DNA of 64,000 nucleotides, from the NCBI GenBank assembly GCA_026713105.1, contig JAPOPC010000018.1, positions 1 through 64,000 of the forward strand, given 5' to 3'. Shown here in pieces: positions 34,338 through 44,146 of the stretch; the stretch's first letter is position 1; each line of letters starts with the position of its first letter. The translations under genes were made by a program, and so were the position numbers. The notes under the pieces were generated by a model. That model searched no databases, was not told the DNA's origin, and was given only the letters and a program-made list of their open reading frames with translations. This stretch comes from Acidimicrobiaceae bacterium (lineage in GTDB: Bacteria > Actinomycetota > Acidimicrobiia > Acidimicrobiales > Poriferisodalaceae).

Positions 34338-35434
34338 TGCACCTTGATCGAGACGATGTCGTGGCGGCGGCAGTTGATTCGCTCGGATTTGAATCCAGCG
34401 AGGTTGACCTCGAAGCGCCGGAAGTGCTTGCGGAGGTCACCCGCAGGGCAGCTTCGTTTGATTGTCCAACCACTCCGATCGGACTTGAGCGGCGCGTCCA
34501 CGACGTTCTCTTTGGGCTCGGCTCCTACAGGCGACTCGATACGGGCGAGTCTGTTGTCAGAGAGATGATCGAGAGCCTCGTTGGCTATGGAGATCTCGTG
34601 GAAGCACCGATAGACGACGAGCGGACAGGCACGTCGCATCGCGTTCTCTTCTTGGCTCAACCTTCATACGTCGTTCTCTCCGCTACGACTTGTGTCCTCC
34701 TCGGGGTCCGCGCCAATGGACTCCCGATTGGCGACGCGTCGATTCGCGAGCGAGTCATGCACCGCAATCATTCGCGGCACGTAAGGCTTCAGCCGGGCGA
34801 GGGACCTGAGGAAGTACTCGGAGGAATGGGGCTGCGCGAGTTGAGCTCTGAGCAATGGCTGAAGCACCCGCCGACGGCGGCACCAGACTCGGTTGTGAAG
34901 GAGTACGCCACGCGCCTTGCCGCGGCAGGTCCGTCCGGATCAGTTGGCCCAATCAAGATTCTCGACCCCACAAGTCCAGTGACGTTCTACCCGGGGCGCT
35001 GGCATGCTGCGAGGGCACGAGACACTGGCAAGTACGTCGGAAGAAGGTTGGCCGAGTTCGGTGCAGATCAGTGGTGCTACTGCGAGGTCGCCGACGGCGA
35101 GGTGACCAGCCTGATCGATCTGCCAGCTATTGATCGCCTCGCACGCGGATGCGACGAGGCTTGGCGGCTACAGGCAGCCCTAGACGTCCTAGCGGGGACG
35201 CCGCAAGTCGTGACGGTTCGGCACGATTCGCGACGACAGGAGGCAATCATTCGGTTCAAGTCTCCCATCCCCGCATGGGATCAACGACGGCTCGATGCCG
35301 TTGGCGAGCCGTTGGGCCACCAGACGGGATGTCTCTTCGCCTACCGAGTGCCAGAGGAATTGCTCGACGCCGAGTTGGCATTCTTGCAACGAAGCACATG
35401 GCTCAAGGTCGAGCCAGAGAGTGAGGCCAGGTGA
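34328..35434 (+). CDS. Unknown protein, second gene of the Druantia-like operon
   Basis: 368 residues from the GTG at 34328, five bases after GAGGAG; GTGs at 34322 and 34337 are alternatives. It overlaps the first gene and ends with GTGA shared with the helicase start. The N-terminal half has the length and helix pattern of a winged-helix segment (LERRVHDVLFGLGSYRRLDT, then MIESLVGYGDLVEA). The C-terminal half is mixed alpha/beta with VTVRHDSRRQEAIIRFKSPI. No catalytic motif is seen. It may be a DNA-binding or adaptor subunit for the helicase. Confidence 0.7.
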   Translation: MGLVHLDRDDVVAAAVDSLGFESSEVDLEAPEVLAEVTRRAASFDCPTTPIGLERRVHDVLFGLGSYRRLDTGESVVREMIESLVGYGDLVEAPIDDERTGTSHRVLFLAQPSYVVLSATTCVLLGVRANGLPIGDASIRERVMHRNHSRHVRLQPGEGPEEVLGGMGLRELSSEQWLKHPPTAAPDSVVKEYATRLAAAGPSGSVGPIKILDPTSPVTFYPGRWHAARARDTGKYVGRRLAEFGADQWCYCEVADGEVTSLIDLPAIDRLARGCDEAWRLQAALDVLAGTPQVVTVRHDSRRQEAIIRFKSPIPAWDQRRLDAVGEPLGHQTGCLFAYRVPEELLDAELAFLQRSTWLKVEPESEAR

Positions 35435-38400
35435 GGACTGAGGCACTAACGATTGGCGAGACGATCGACGAGATTCGCCGAGCTCTGCAGGACTACATCG
35501 AAGCTACTTACCACATCAGTCACCCGGCACTGGTGGAGCAACGCAAGAAGCTCCTCGACGAGCCCGGGGCAATCTTTCAAGCACCGTTCCTTGAGAGCAC
35601 GCCCCGCTACAAGACAGGAAAGCGCTACTCAGATCTCTCGATCCCTGACGCAGCCAAGGAACTGCTCCAAGTGATGGCCACCCCGTCCTCCGATCGAGAA
35701 CCTCTGATCTACGATCCGCCGTACTCGCACCAGGCGGCAGCCATCGAGGCAACGGTCTCGGATCGGAAGAATCTGGTGTTGACGACGGGCACCGGGTCAG
35801 GCAAGACCGAATCCTTCCTGCTACCGATCCTTTCCAAACTCGCAATTGAGGCTGCCACGAAACCGGAGTCCTTCGCCAAGCCGGCCGTGCGCGCTGTCTT
35901 GCTCTACCCGATGAACGCCCTGGTGAACGACCAACTCGGCCGCCTCCGGCTCATCTTTGGGGACAAAGGCGTGGCCGGGAGATTCTCGTCGTGGTCGGGA
36001 CGCCCGGCGAGGTTTGCGCGATACACGAGTCGCACGCCTTATCCAGGCGTCCGCACGGCCCAAAAGGACCAGCAGCGGCTGCGGTCGTTTGGTGACTTCT
36101 ACGTAGGTCTCACCGATCGGGCTGCTGACCCGGACGATCCTGACCGCGCGGCGGCAGCCGAACTGGTCGAGAGCTTGCAATCGCGAGGCAAGTGGCCGGC
36201 GAAGCCCGACATGAAGTACTGGTTCGGACAGTCGGGGCAGCGGTGGCAGGACAGGGAAGGCAACTTCCAGCGAGCAGTGATGCGGGCCGCCGATACGGAA
36301 TTGGTCACGCGGCATGAGGTGCTTGAACATCCGCCTGATGTCCTCGTAACCAACTACAGCATGCTCGAGTACATGCTCATGAGGCCCCTCGAGCGGCCGA
36401 TCTTCGACCGTACCCGTAGCTGGTTGGCCGAGAACGAGGACGAACGGTTGCTCCTCGTGGTCGATGAGGCGCATCTCTATCGCGGCGCAGCAGGATCCGA
36501 GGTTGGGCTCCTCCTACGAAGGCTGCGGGACCGTCTCGGCATTCCTGCTGACCGATTGCAGATCATTTGCACGAGTGCCAGCTTCAACAACCAAGCATCC
36601 GCGGCGGAATTCGCTGCGGAACTCACTGGCACGGATCTCCGGAACTTCTTGACCATAACGGGTGATCTGGCACTGAGAGGTGGAGCCAGTTCGGCCAGCG
36701 AAGAGGACGCGGCGGTGCTTGCCGGCACTTCTTTGGCCAACTATTACGAGGCTCATTCCGACTCCGAGCGGCTGGAGGCTGTTCGCGATCTGCTGTCATA
36801 CCGCGGTGTCGATGCAAGCTCTGACAGTTCGGCCGCTGTGTTCGACGCGCTTCACGAATTCCCACCGATGAGCCACCTCGTAAACACGACAATGCAGAAA
36901 GCCATGCCGCTGGACGAACTTGCGGCCGAGGTCTTCCCCGGAGTGGGCAGAGCGCTCGCTGATCGCGCTCTGACAAGCCTCGTTGCCCTCGGCAGTACTG
37001 CCCGGCAGCGACCTGGCGCACCTGGGCTGCTGCCTTGTCGGGTGCATGGGTTCTTCCGAGGACTTCCAGGGATCTGGGCCTGTGTCGACGATGGTTGCAT
37101 CGCTCGAGGTGACCTGCCTCCGGGGCCAGTAGGCCGAGTTTGGAGTCAACCACGAGACCGGTGCTCCTGCGGTTCGCGGGTGTTCGAACTATTCACCTGT
37201 CGCAACTGTGGGGCCGCCTACGCGCGTGCCTACACCGACAACGTTGAGTCGCCTACGTATCTCTGGTCGGAGCCAGGTGGATCCTTCGAAACCGCCGGCG
37301 GACACGTCAGCGAGTTGCACGCTCTCGACCTCCTACTCGAAGCTCCGACAAGCGCGCATATCGAACCTGCCGACTTGGACCTAGTCACGGGTCGCCTCAA
37401 CCCGGACCGCCTGGGAAACCGAATTCGCCAGGTATTCATGCGCGCAGAGCGCATGCTTCCGCCATCGACCGATGACGAGAGCGCCTCGCTGGCGGACGCC
37501 AGCCTGGGGGAGTTTCGGCCATGCGGGGTTTGCGGTCAAACCGCGGCATTCGGGCGTACCTCGGTGCAAGATCATCAGACGAAGGGTGATCAGCCGTTCC
37601 AAGCCCTAATCGCCCGGCAGCTACAAGTCCAGCCACCAGGTTCTCAGCCGGCGACGCGGTTTGCGCCGCTGCAAGGCCGGAAGATCCTCATCTTTTCGGA
37701 TTCTCGGCAGACCGCTGCGAGGCTCGCCCCCAATCTGCAGGACTATTCGATGCGCGACGCGTTACGTCCTCTCGTACTCGCTGGGTGGACGGAACTCGCG
37801 AAAGTCCCCCGTTTGGCGGACCGATTGAGCCTCGACGACCTGTACCTCGCTGTGTTACTGGCTTCAGAGCAAATGGGCGTGCGGCTTAGGCCAAAGCTCA
37901 AGGGAACAGAATCGTTGCATGTCAGCTCTGCGGTAGCACGTGCACTGAGTGACGGCGTGCTCGCCGATCCCATGGACGCCCTAGACCTGGTCATGGACGT
38001 ACGTGCCGAAAACCCACCCGAAGCACTTCTGCGCGCGATCAACGAGACCCTCAGGAGCAAGTACTTCGGAATGCCCTCTCTGGCCCTAGCGACCGTCCGC
38101 GAACGAGGGAAATTCACTGCCGACATCGAGGGGCTGCGAGACCTTCCGGGCGTCACGAGTCCAGCGGAGAAGGTGTCGCTTGCCCGAATGTGGGTTTCCT
38201 ATTGGTCCGGTTATGGATACTGGTTTCGAAGCATGTCGCCGAGCTTCTGGAACACCAGCCAGGGAGTTCGACCCCACTCGGGGAACTTCACGGCATTGGA
38301 TCGGTGGTTTGGTGACCGGGAAGCGGTCAAGCAGTTCAAGAAATGGTGGTTGCCGGAACTCCTGGAGATGTTCACAGAGAACGTGGCGCAAAAGTCGTAC

Positions 38401-41013
38401 CGAATGCTCGCCCAGCATCTCGCGTTGGATGTTGGTGGGGAATGGGGCTATTGCCAGGCATGCAGGTCGACGCAGCGACCGCACCCTGGGCCCGCCAAGT
38501 GCATGGTTTGCGGCCGCCCGGACACGGTTACTCCGATTGACCCGGATGAGGATCTCGTCTTCGCTGCTCGAAAGGGCTACTACCGCGCGAGTTCGGTCCG
38601 TGCGCTAGGGCCGGAGCATGAGGCGCCGCTCGCTTTGATTGCCGCCGAGCACACAGCACAGCTCAACGCAGCTCAAGTCGACGAAGTGTTCTCTCGAGCA
38701 GAGCAGTACGAGTTGCTCTTCCAAGACGTCGACATCGGGCTGCCCGCGCCCGGCGAACAAGCTCGGACGGCGATCGACGTTCTGTCATCGACCACAACGA
38801 TGGAGGTCGGGATCGATATCGGCGCCCTCTCAGGTGTTGCGCTTCGGAACATGCCTCCAGCGCGATCCAGCTATCAACAGCGCGCCGGCCGCGCTGGGCG
38901 GCGGGGCAACGCGGTGGCCACGGTGGTCGCCTTTGGGAGTGCCGACAGCCACGATGAGCAGTACTTCCGCGAACCGGAATCGATGATCCGAGGCCAGGTC
39001 GAGGATCCGACTCTGACGCTCGACAACGCCGCAATCGCGCGACGGCATGTCACCGCATACCTCTTCCAGCGCTACCACGAAGCGAGGCTTCCTCACGTCG
39101 ACCCCGAGAATCAGACTCAGCTATTCGAGGTCCTCGGAACCGTCCGCGGATTCCTAGATGACGAGTCGACACTCAGCCGCAAGGACTTCGAGGAATGGCT
39201 ACGCAACAACGAGAAGGAACTCCAGGAGGCAGTCAGCGGTTGGCTGCCAGATGCGATTGCGCAGGGCGATCGCGATGATTTGCTAACGCAACTTGTTGCC
39301 GAGACGCTCCGGGTCGTTGACGCAGCGATGCCAACAACGCAAGGAACCGGGACCGATGACGAGTCCGACGCAGACTCGGAATTGGGGAGCGCCTCTGCCG
39401 GAGAAGCGAGCGACGAACCTGCGGAGCCATTTATCGAGGCGCCAGCGGAGGTTGGTGAGGAGTCCAGCACCGCGGTCAGATCGGCAACAAACCTGCTAGA
39501 TCGCCTCCTCTACAAGGGTGTGCTGCCGCGGTACGCGTTTCCGACCGACGTCGTGTCGTTCCACGTCTTCGACCGGAACCGGTCAACTCGCTTCCGGCCA
39601 GCCTTCGAGTACGCGCCAAGTCAAGGTCTGTCCGCCGCGCTCACCCAGTATGCGCCGGGCAAAGAAGTGTGGATCGATGGAAAGCTCTGGAGTTCTGGAG
39701 CCTTGTACTCACCGATGCGGTCGGATCGGTTCGAGGCGTGGCAGGACCGCCGCCTCTACTTTGAGTGCAGTGTCTGCAGATACGCAGCGACAACCGGTCT
39801 CCGAGATGCAGATCGAGGTGAGAAGCGCGACTGCCCAGCTTGCGGAAGCGAAGGGTCTTTTGGAGCCGCAAAGAACTGGATGCGGCCACCAGGGTTTGCT
39901 CACCCGCAGGCACAAGAGGAAGGGACCTCGCCCGAGGATCAGCCAGCGCGGAGCTACGCAACCAGGGCAAAACTCGTTGCCGAGGGACCGGCCGATCCCA
40001 ATCGCTGGCAGGCCGTGACCCCACGCCTTCGGAGGTACTTCCATCGCACCCACCTCTTGGTGACTAACAGCGGGCCGAGGCGCGAGGGCTACACCTATTG
40101 CACGAGGTGCGGAGTGATCGGGCCGACAGCTCAGCCTTCAAGCCGCCTCGCCGGTGCGCATCCGAAACCATATCCGGACGACAGGGAGCCGACGTGTTCC
40201 GGATCTGCTGCGACTTCCGGGCTCGTGCTAGGGACGGACTTCATCTCCGACGTTCTGCTCGTGGGGCTACAGGCATCCAGTCCAGTCACTCTGCAACCCG
40301 GCTACTTGGCGACTGACGTCGCTCTTCGAACTCTGGCCGAGTCCATCACAATCGCAGCGTCACGGGTGCTAGAGATCGAGAAGGATGAGTTGCAGGCTGA
40401 GTATCGGCCGGCCCTCACTCCTGACGGTCACGCAGGACTCGAAGCCGAAATCTACGTGTACGACACACTCGCTGGCGGGGCAGGCTTCGCCCAGCGCATC
40501 GGCGAGATGGGCAGGGCGATCTTCGACGAGGCACTCTTCGTCCTTGAAGGCTGTCCGTCGGGATGCGACCACTCGTGCTATCGCTGTCTCCGCAGCTTCA
40601 GGAACAGGTTTGAGCACGAATTGCTCGACCGGCACGTCGGCGCCAGCTTGCTCCGCTATCTCCTCGACGATGTCCCGCCTGCACTTGACAAGGATCGGCT
40701 TAAGGGGTCTACAGACCGATTGTTCGCGGACCTTGAGCGCTTAGAGACGGAGGCGGTCGAGTTCACTAGGAACGCCGCTATTGAGGTTCCGGGAATCGGC
40801 ACGGTCGAAGCGCCCATCTTGGCTCAGGGGGAGAGAAGTGAACTCATCGTGGGGGTCCACACCCCACTGACTCCTGACACCGCGGCTGATGAGCGGCTTC
40901 GAGAGACGGCGGAATTCAGCACCACGGTGCCCGTGCACCTCGTCGATGAGATCTTGATCACACGGAATCTGCCACGAGCCAGTCATTCCGTGCTCCAAGC
41001 GCTCGGTCTATGA
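35431..41013 (+). CDS. druE: DruE-like superfamily 2 helicase with DUF1998 domain
   Basis: 1860 residues. The Q-region DPPYSHQAAAIEA is followed by Walker A TTGTGSGKTESF (residues 118-129), motif Ia LLYPMNALVNDQLGRLR, DEAH box LLLVVDEAHLYRG (about 345), motif III IICTSASF, motif IV ILIFSDSRQTAARLAPN and motifs V-VI TTMEVGIDIGALSGVALRN, then YQQRAGRAGRRG (about 1150). Several Cys pairs (CSCGSRVFELFTCRNCG; CQAC...CMVCG; CSVC...CPAC) would bind zinc. The C-terminal DUF1998 part has DTLAGGAGFAQRIGEMGRAI and GCPSGCDHSCYRCLRSFRN. Size and layout match DruE of Druantia more than shorter MrfA/DrmB proteins. GTG start and ATGA exit overlap both neighbours. Confidence 0.85.
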   Translation: MRTEALTIGETIDEIRRALQDYIEATYHISHPALVEQRKKLLDEPGAIFQAPFLESTPRYKTGKRYSDLSIPDAAKELLQVMATPSSDREPLIYDPPYSHQAAAIEATVSDRKNLVLTTGTGSGKTESFLLPILSKLAIEAATKPESFAKPAVRAVLLYPMNALVNDQLGRLRLIFGDKGVAGRFSSWSGRPARFARYTSRTPYPGVRTAQKDQQRLRSFGDFYVGLTDRAADPDDPDRAAAAELVESLQSRGKWPAKPDMKYWFGQSGQRWQDREGNFQRAVMRAADTELVTRHEVLEHPPDVLVTNYSMLEYMLMRPLERPIFDRTRSWLAENEDERLLLVVDEAHLYRGAAGSEVGLLLRRLRDRLGIPADRLQIICTSASFNNQASAAEFAAELTGTDLRNFLTITGDLALRGGASSASEEDAAVLAGTSLANYYEAHSDSERLEAVRDLLSYRGVDASSDSSAAVFDALHEFPPMSHLVNTTMQKAMPLDELAAEVFPGVGRALADRALTSLVALGSTARQRPGAPGLLPCRVHGFFRGLPGIWACVDDGCIARGDLPPGPVGRVWSQPRDRCSCGSRVFELFTCRNCGAAYARAYTDNVESPTYLWSEPGGSFETAGGHVSELHALDLLLEAPTSAHIEPADLDLVTGRLNPDRLGNRIRQVFMRAERMLPPSTDDESASLADASLGEFRPCGVCGQTAAFGRTSVQDHQTKGDQPFQALIARQLQVQPPGSQPATRFAPLQGRKILIFSDSRQTAARLAPNLQDYSMRDALRPLVLAGWTELAKVPRLADRLSLDDLYLAVLLASEQMGVRLRPKLKGTESLHVSSAVARALSDGVLADPMDALDLVMDVRAENPPEALLRAINETLRSKYFGMPSLALATVRERGKFTADIEGLRDLPGVTSPAEKVSLARMWVSYWSGYGYWFRSMSPSFWNTSQGVRPHSGNFTALDRWFGDREAVKQFKKWWLPELLEMFTENVAQKSYRMLAQHLALDVGGEWGYCQACRSTQRPHPGPAKCMVCGRPDTVTPIDPDEDLVFAARKGYYRASSVRALGPEHEAPLALIAAEHTAQLNAAQVDEVFSRAEQYELLFQDVDIGLPAPGEQARTAIDVLSSTTTMEVGIDIGALSGVALRNMPPARSSYQQRAGRAGRRGNAVATVVAFGSADSHDEQYFREPESMIRGQVEDPTLTLDNAAIARRHVTAYLFQRYHEARLPHVDPENQTQLFEVLGTVRGFLDDESTLSRKDFEEWLRNNEKELQEAVSGWLPDAIAQGDRDDLLTQLVAETLRVVDAAMPTTQGTGTDDESDADSELGSASAGEASDEPAEPFIEAPAEVGEESSTAVRSATNLLDRLLYKGVLPRYAFPTDVVSFHVFDRNRSTRFRPAFEYAPSQGLSAALTQYAPGKEVWIDGKLWSSGALYSPMRSDRFEAWQDRRLYFECSVCRYAATTGLRDADRGEKRDCPACGSEGSFGAAKNWMRPPGFAHPQAQEEGTSPEDQPARSYATRAKLVAEGPADPNRWQAVTPRLRRYFHRTHLLVTNSGPRREGYTYCTRCGVIGPTAQPSSRLAGAHPKPYPDDREPTCSGSAATSGLVLGTDFISDVLLVGLQASSPVTLQPGYLATDVALRTLAESITIAASRVLEIEKDELQAEYRPALTPDGHAGLEAEIYVYDTLAGGAGFAQRIGEMGRAIFDEALFVLEGCPSGCDHSCYRCLRSFRNRFEHELLDRHVGASLLRYLLDDVPPALDKDRLKGSTDRLFADLERLETEAVEFTRNAAIEVPGIGTVEAPILAQGERSELIVGVHTPLTPDTAADERLRETAEFSTTVPVHLVDEILITRNLPRASHSVLQALGL

Positions 41014-42206
41014 CCGCTCCACGGGCATTCGAGACAGCGGTCGGTATCTCAGGTATCTGGCTCGGTGCGCCAGCTCGGTGGAGCTTCTCGAGTCTCGCAG
41101 AAGTCGGCGCGTGCCCGCGTCGCTACGCGCTTAGGCGTGCCTCCTACCCTGACGTGTGGGACAGACCCGGGTTTCCCGACCGTGTAACCGACGCGGCACT
41201 ACTGGGAACGGCCGTCCATGAAGGCGTCGAACTGGTCCTCAAGGAGTTGAGTAAGGCGGGTTGTATGTCCCCCGCCGACGAGCGCGCGGTTGCGGTGATA
41301 CGCGGGCTTGGCGGCTACAGCAAGATCGCGGCTCGCTGCGTTGATGAGCATATTCAGAGGCTCTCTTCGAATCCTCGTATGGCACCTCGGCTCGGTGGCC
41401 TGAGGGCGCGGCTTGAGGGCCGTGCCGCGGAGATGCGCCGGGGGATTCAGGCCCTCGTGTCGCGGAGCCCCGCGGCTCCCTGCGAGTCAGTACGCGACAG
41501 GCACCACAGCGGTAACCCGGTCAAGCGAGGGAGTTTGGGGGAGGGACGGCATCTAGAAGCGACGCTGGTGGCCGAAGATATCCACTTCGCCGGCCGCATC
41601 GATCTACTGGTCGTCCATTCAGATCGCGCCGACATAATCGACTTCAAGACCGGACAGCCCTCGGAGAGCCACAAGCTCCAGTTGCACCTCTACGGATTGC
41701 TCTGGCAGCTGGATGAGACAGCCAACGCACGGCGGCTACCGGTCGGATCGCTAGCGCTCGGATACGTCGACGGGATTCAGGAGGTGGAACCGCCATCGGA
41801 TTGGGGGGAGTTGCACGACTGGCTCCGAGACGAAATCGCGAAGGCTGAGTCCCTGGTTCTCGCTCCATTGCCGGTCGCCACTCCGTCGGTCGAGTGTTGG
41901 CATTGTCCGGTCCGCCAGCTGTGCGACGAGTACTGGGACTCGTCCTTCACTAGCCGTGACCCAGAATCGAACTTCGTTGACGGGGAGGTTTCCATCCTCA
42001 GTAGGAATGGGCCGACCAGCTGGCTGGGGCGCCTCACTAGCGATGGCAGTGAGGTGTTGTTGCGGGCCAGTCGTGACTACGAGACCCTTGCACCGGGTAG
42101 TGATGTGCGCATCTTGAACGCTGTGGTGGGTAAGGGTGAGGACCTTGGTGGATTGATCTTGACGTTGACCCCTAGCTCCGAGGTATTTGGCCCGATAAAG
42201 CGATGA
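41010..42206 (+). CDS. PD-(D/E)XK nuclease with iron-sulfur Cys set (Cas4/AddB-like)
   Basis: 398 residues; ATG overlaps the helicase stop (ATGA). WSFSSLAEVGACPRRYALR gives the first Cys and Arg typical of Cas4/AddB/RecB nucleases, then GTAVHEGVELVL (the catalytic-region His). The core is AGRIDLLVVHSDRADIIDFK (Asp and DxK), followed by GQPSESHKLQLHLYGLLW (Gln motif). A C-terminal ECWHCPVRQLCDEYW supplies the three other Cys for a 4Fe-4S cluster. The last 70 residues look like a small beta barrel, perhaps OB-fold. Coupling to the helicase implies a joint helicase-nuclease function. The classical Druantia gene set as I know it does not list such a nuclease. Confidence 0.8.
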   Translation: MTAPRAFETAVGISGIWLGAPARWSFSSLAEVGACPRRYALRRASYPDVWDRPGFPDRVTDAALLGTAVHEGVELVLKELSKAGCMSPADERAVAVIRGLGGYSKIAARCVDEHIQRLSSNPRMAPRLGGLRARLEGRAAEMRRGIQALVSRSPAAPCESVRDRHHSGNPVKRGSLGEGRHLEATLVAEDIHFAGRIDLLVVHSDRADIIDFKTGQPSESHKLQLHLYGLLWQLDETANARRLPVGSLALGYVDGIQEVEPPSDWGELHDWLRDEIAKAESLVLAPLPVATPSVECWHCPVRQLCDEYWDSSFTSRDPESNFVDGEVSILSRNGPTSWLGRLTSDGSEVLLRASRDYETLAPGSDVRILNAVVGKGEDLGGLILTLTPSSEVFGPIKR

Positions 42207-42226
42207 CGGGCCTCGGCTGGCGGGAT

Positions 42227-44146
42227 CTAGCTGGATTCATCCGAGTCGGCTGGTGCTGCAGGCAGCGTGACTCGCGCTCCGTGGCAAACCGGTCGGTCGA
42301 GGCGATGCTGCCGGAGTGTGTCGCGCACCGCGTCTGACTGGGCTCGCCGTTCGAGCCATCGCTCGTACCACCAAGAGCAAATGCGCTCGACGTCGTTGGC
42401 GGCGTTGCGGCGGAACAGGTAGTGAGGTTCGTCGTCCACGCCGAGTAGATACGGGAGCAGATTGTCGACCAACGCTACGCCGTAGACAAGCCTGGGCCTC
42501 CGGTGCTGGAGGAGTTCTTCCGATGGCCATCCGAGGATGTCGAGGCCCTCGCGGACCTTCCGCAGCTTCGGATTCACTCCCTCGCCGAAGATGCTGTTGA
42601 CTCGGGCCCCTGTACGCGTCTCCTCCGCCAGCTTCGCGAGCGCCCTCACTGTGAAAGCGGAGAGGTGAGAAGTGCCGAATGACCGCGATCGCCCGAGTGG
42701 CGCGAAGATTATCTCGGTTCGAGATCCGAGCACGTCTTCGGGGAGCCGTAGTCGGTTGTATTGGCTGGAGCTAGATCCGTAGAGCGATGTCGTCCCAACG
42801 AAGACGAGATTGGACCGTCGCCTGATTGGGCGACCAGCCAGCGAGGAAGCGATCTGGCTGGCGTACGCGCTGTATCGATTGCGGTAGGCACGAACGACCG
42901 TCGGGCTGACGGCGAGCATCGCGACGAGCTTGCCGCCGATCAGCGCGTTATAGGGCGGAAGCGCGCCACAAACAGTGAGGTCGGCAATCTCTGTTCCGAC
43001 GGCCTCAGCCTTAGCCCGCCGCCGGATCGACGAGATCGCGCGGCGAGCCTCTCTGTCTTGGAGCGCGGATCGGAGCCCTGCGCGAGTTGGCTTGGGCGTC
43101 AAGTACTTGGCGAGGGCCTTCTTGGCGGTAAGTAATTCACCTAGGGCAAGGCAACGCTTGCTCCTGAAGAGATCAGATTTCGCACGCTTGGTCCAAATGG
43201 CCGTATCGGCCGGATCACTGGGAGTCGTAAAGTCCGATCTCCTCGCGAATCGGTTGTGGTCCCGTCGCCGGACGGCGGCTTCTTGCCGCAGTTTCTCAAT
43301 GCTGTCGTTGGTCGGCTCGCTCCACAGACTCGGCCAGTAGAGGCCGTCCTCAATTAGGTCGTCCAGGTAGATCTCGTCGAGTCCGCTTTCGAGTCGGCGC
43401 ATCAGCCACCTCGCCCATCGCAGGTCGGGGGCCCTCTCCAACCGTGCCAGCACATCTTCGGACTGCCAGCCGATCCATTTGTCTCGCTCGGCAATCTGGA
43501 CGATCGCGCTGCCGATCGCAGCAATCCCGATGACCGTGTGAAAGGGGGCTGCGCGATCGCGGACGAGGAGTTGCATCGTCCTGCCCGGCGTGCTGCTGAG
43601 TTGGTTGCTCCATGTATGTCGGAAGTACCGCCAGATGTCGAGCAGGCGGAGGCCGGTCTGGGCGCACCGATCTGTACTGGAGACGATCTGAACGTACGGG
43701 TCGATCGCGGCCCGACCGGGCCCGACGGACTCGAGTGCATCGGCGAGTTCGCTTCCATCGCGCATGAGGCTGAAGATCGACACGAACGCGCCTCGGAACT
43801 CGCGAGGCCTCTCCATCTTCTCGATAAACCGCCGTACCGAAGGGATCGCGAGTTGTTCGTCCCGCTTGAGCAACTCCTGGCTTCGGACGCGTTGCTTCTC
43901 GGCTGCGGGATCAGCTTCGGCTGTCGGGGGGCACACGAGGAGGCCCTTCGCTTCGACGCGCAGTTGCCAGCCTTGACTGGCTAGATCAGCGAGAACGCCG
44001 AGAGCGGCGTTGATCGCAGTGCATTTCGATGCCTTCGAGCTAGGCGCGACGGTCTCCCCAAGAGAGCCAGCCGCGGACAGGAACTCATCCCGCTGGGTCG
44101 GGGAGAGGGTTGCTGGAGCCGGAAGCGAGTACCAGATGTCGCTCAT
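42227..44146 (-). CDS. druA: DruA-like DUF4338 protein
   Basis: 639 residues. DUF4338 landmarks: LLDIWRYFRHTWSNQLSSTP (residues 168-187), LLVRDRAAPFHTVIGIAAIG and ERDKWIGWQ (220-228), then VCGALPPYNALIGGKLVAML (392-411) and VGTTSLYGSSSSQYNRLRLP (450-469), the conserved core of long DruA-type proteins. The biochemical role of DruA is not known. It is the second gene of a two-gene minus-strand operon, overlapping the GHKL ATPase gene by 4 bp, and its stop lies 20 bp from the stop of the opposing nuclease gene. The family call rests on remembered motifs. Confidence 0.72.
   Translation of the reverse strand: MSDIWYSLPAPATLSPTQRDEFLSAAGSLGETVAPSSKASKCTAINAALGVLADLASQGWQLRVEAKGLLVCPPTAEADPAAEKQRVRSQELLKRDEQLAIPSVRRFIEKMERPREFRGAFVSIFSLMRDGSELADALESVGPGRAAIDPYVQIVSSTDRCAQTGLRLLDIWRYFRHTWSNQLSSTPGRTMQLLVRDRAAPFHTVIGIAAIGSAIVQIAERDKWIGWQSEDVLARLERAPDLRWARWLMRRLESGLDEIYLDDLIEDGLYWPSLWSEPTNDSIEKLRQEAAVRRRDHNRFARRSDFTTPSDPADTAIWTKRAKSDLFRSKRCLALGELLTAKKALAKYLTPKPTRAGLRSALQDREARRAISSIRRRAKAEAVGTEIADLTVCGALPPYNALIGGKLVAMLAVSPTVVRAYRNRYSAYASQIASSLAGRPIRRRSNLVFVGTTSLYGSSSSQYNRLRLPEDVLGSRTEIIFAPLGRSRSFGTSHLSAFTVRALAKLAEETRTGARVNSIFGEGVNPKLRKVREGLDILGWPSEELLQHRRPRLVYGVALVDNLLPYLLGVDDEPHYLFRRNAANDVERICSWWYERWLERRAQSDAVRDTLRQHRLDRPVCHGARVTLPAAPADSDESS

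Noticed and set aside
42227-44146. DruA-like protein as an IS-encoded transposase
   Set aside because: No terminal repeats or second IS frame flank it, and it overlaps the GHKL gene by 4 bp as a stable operon partner.
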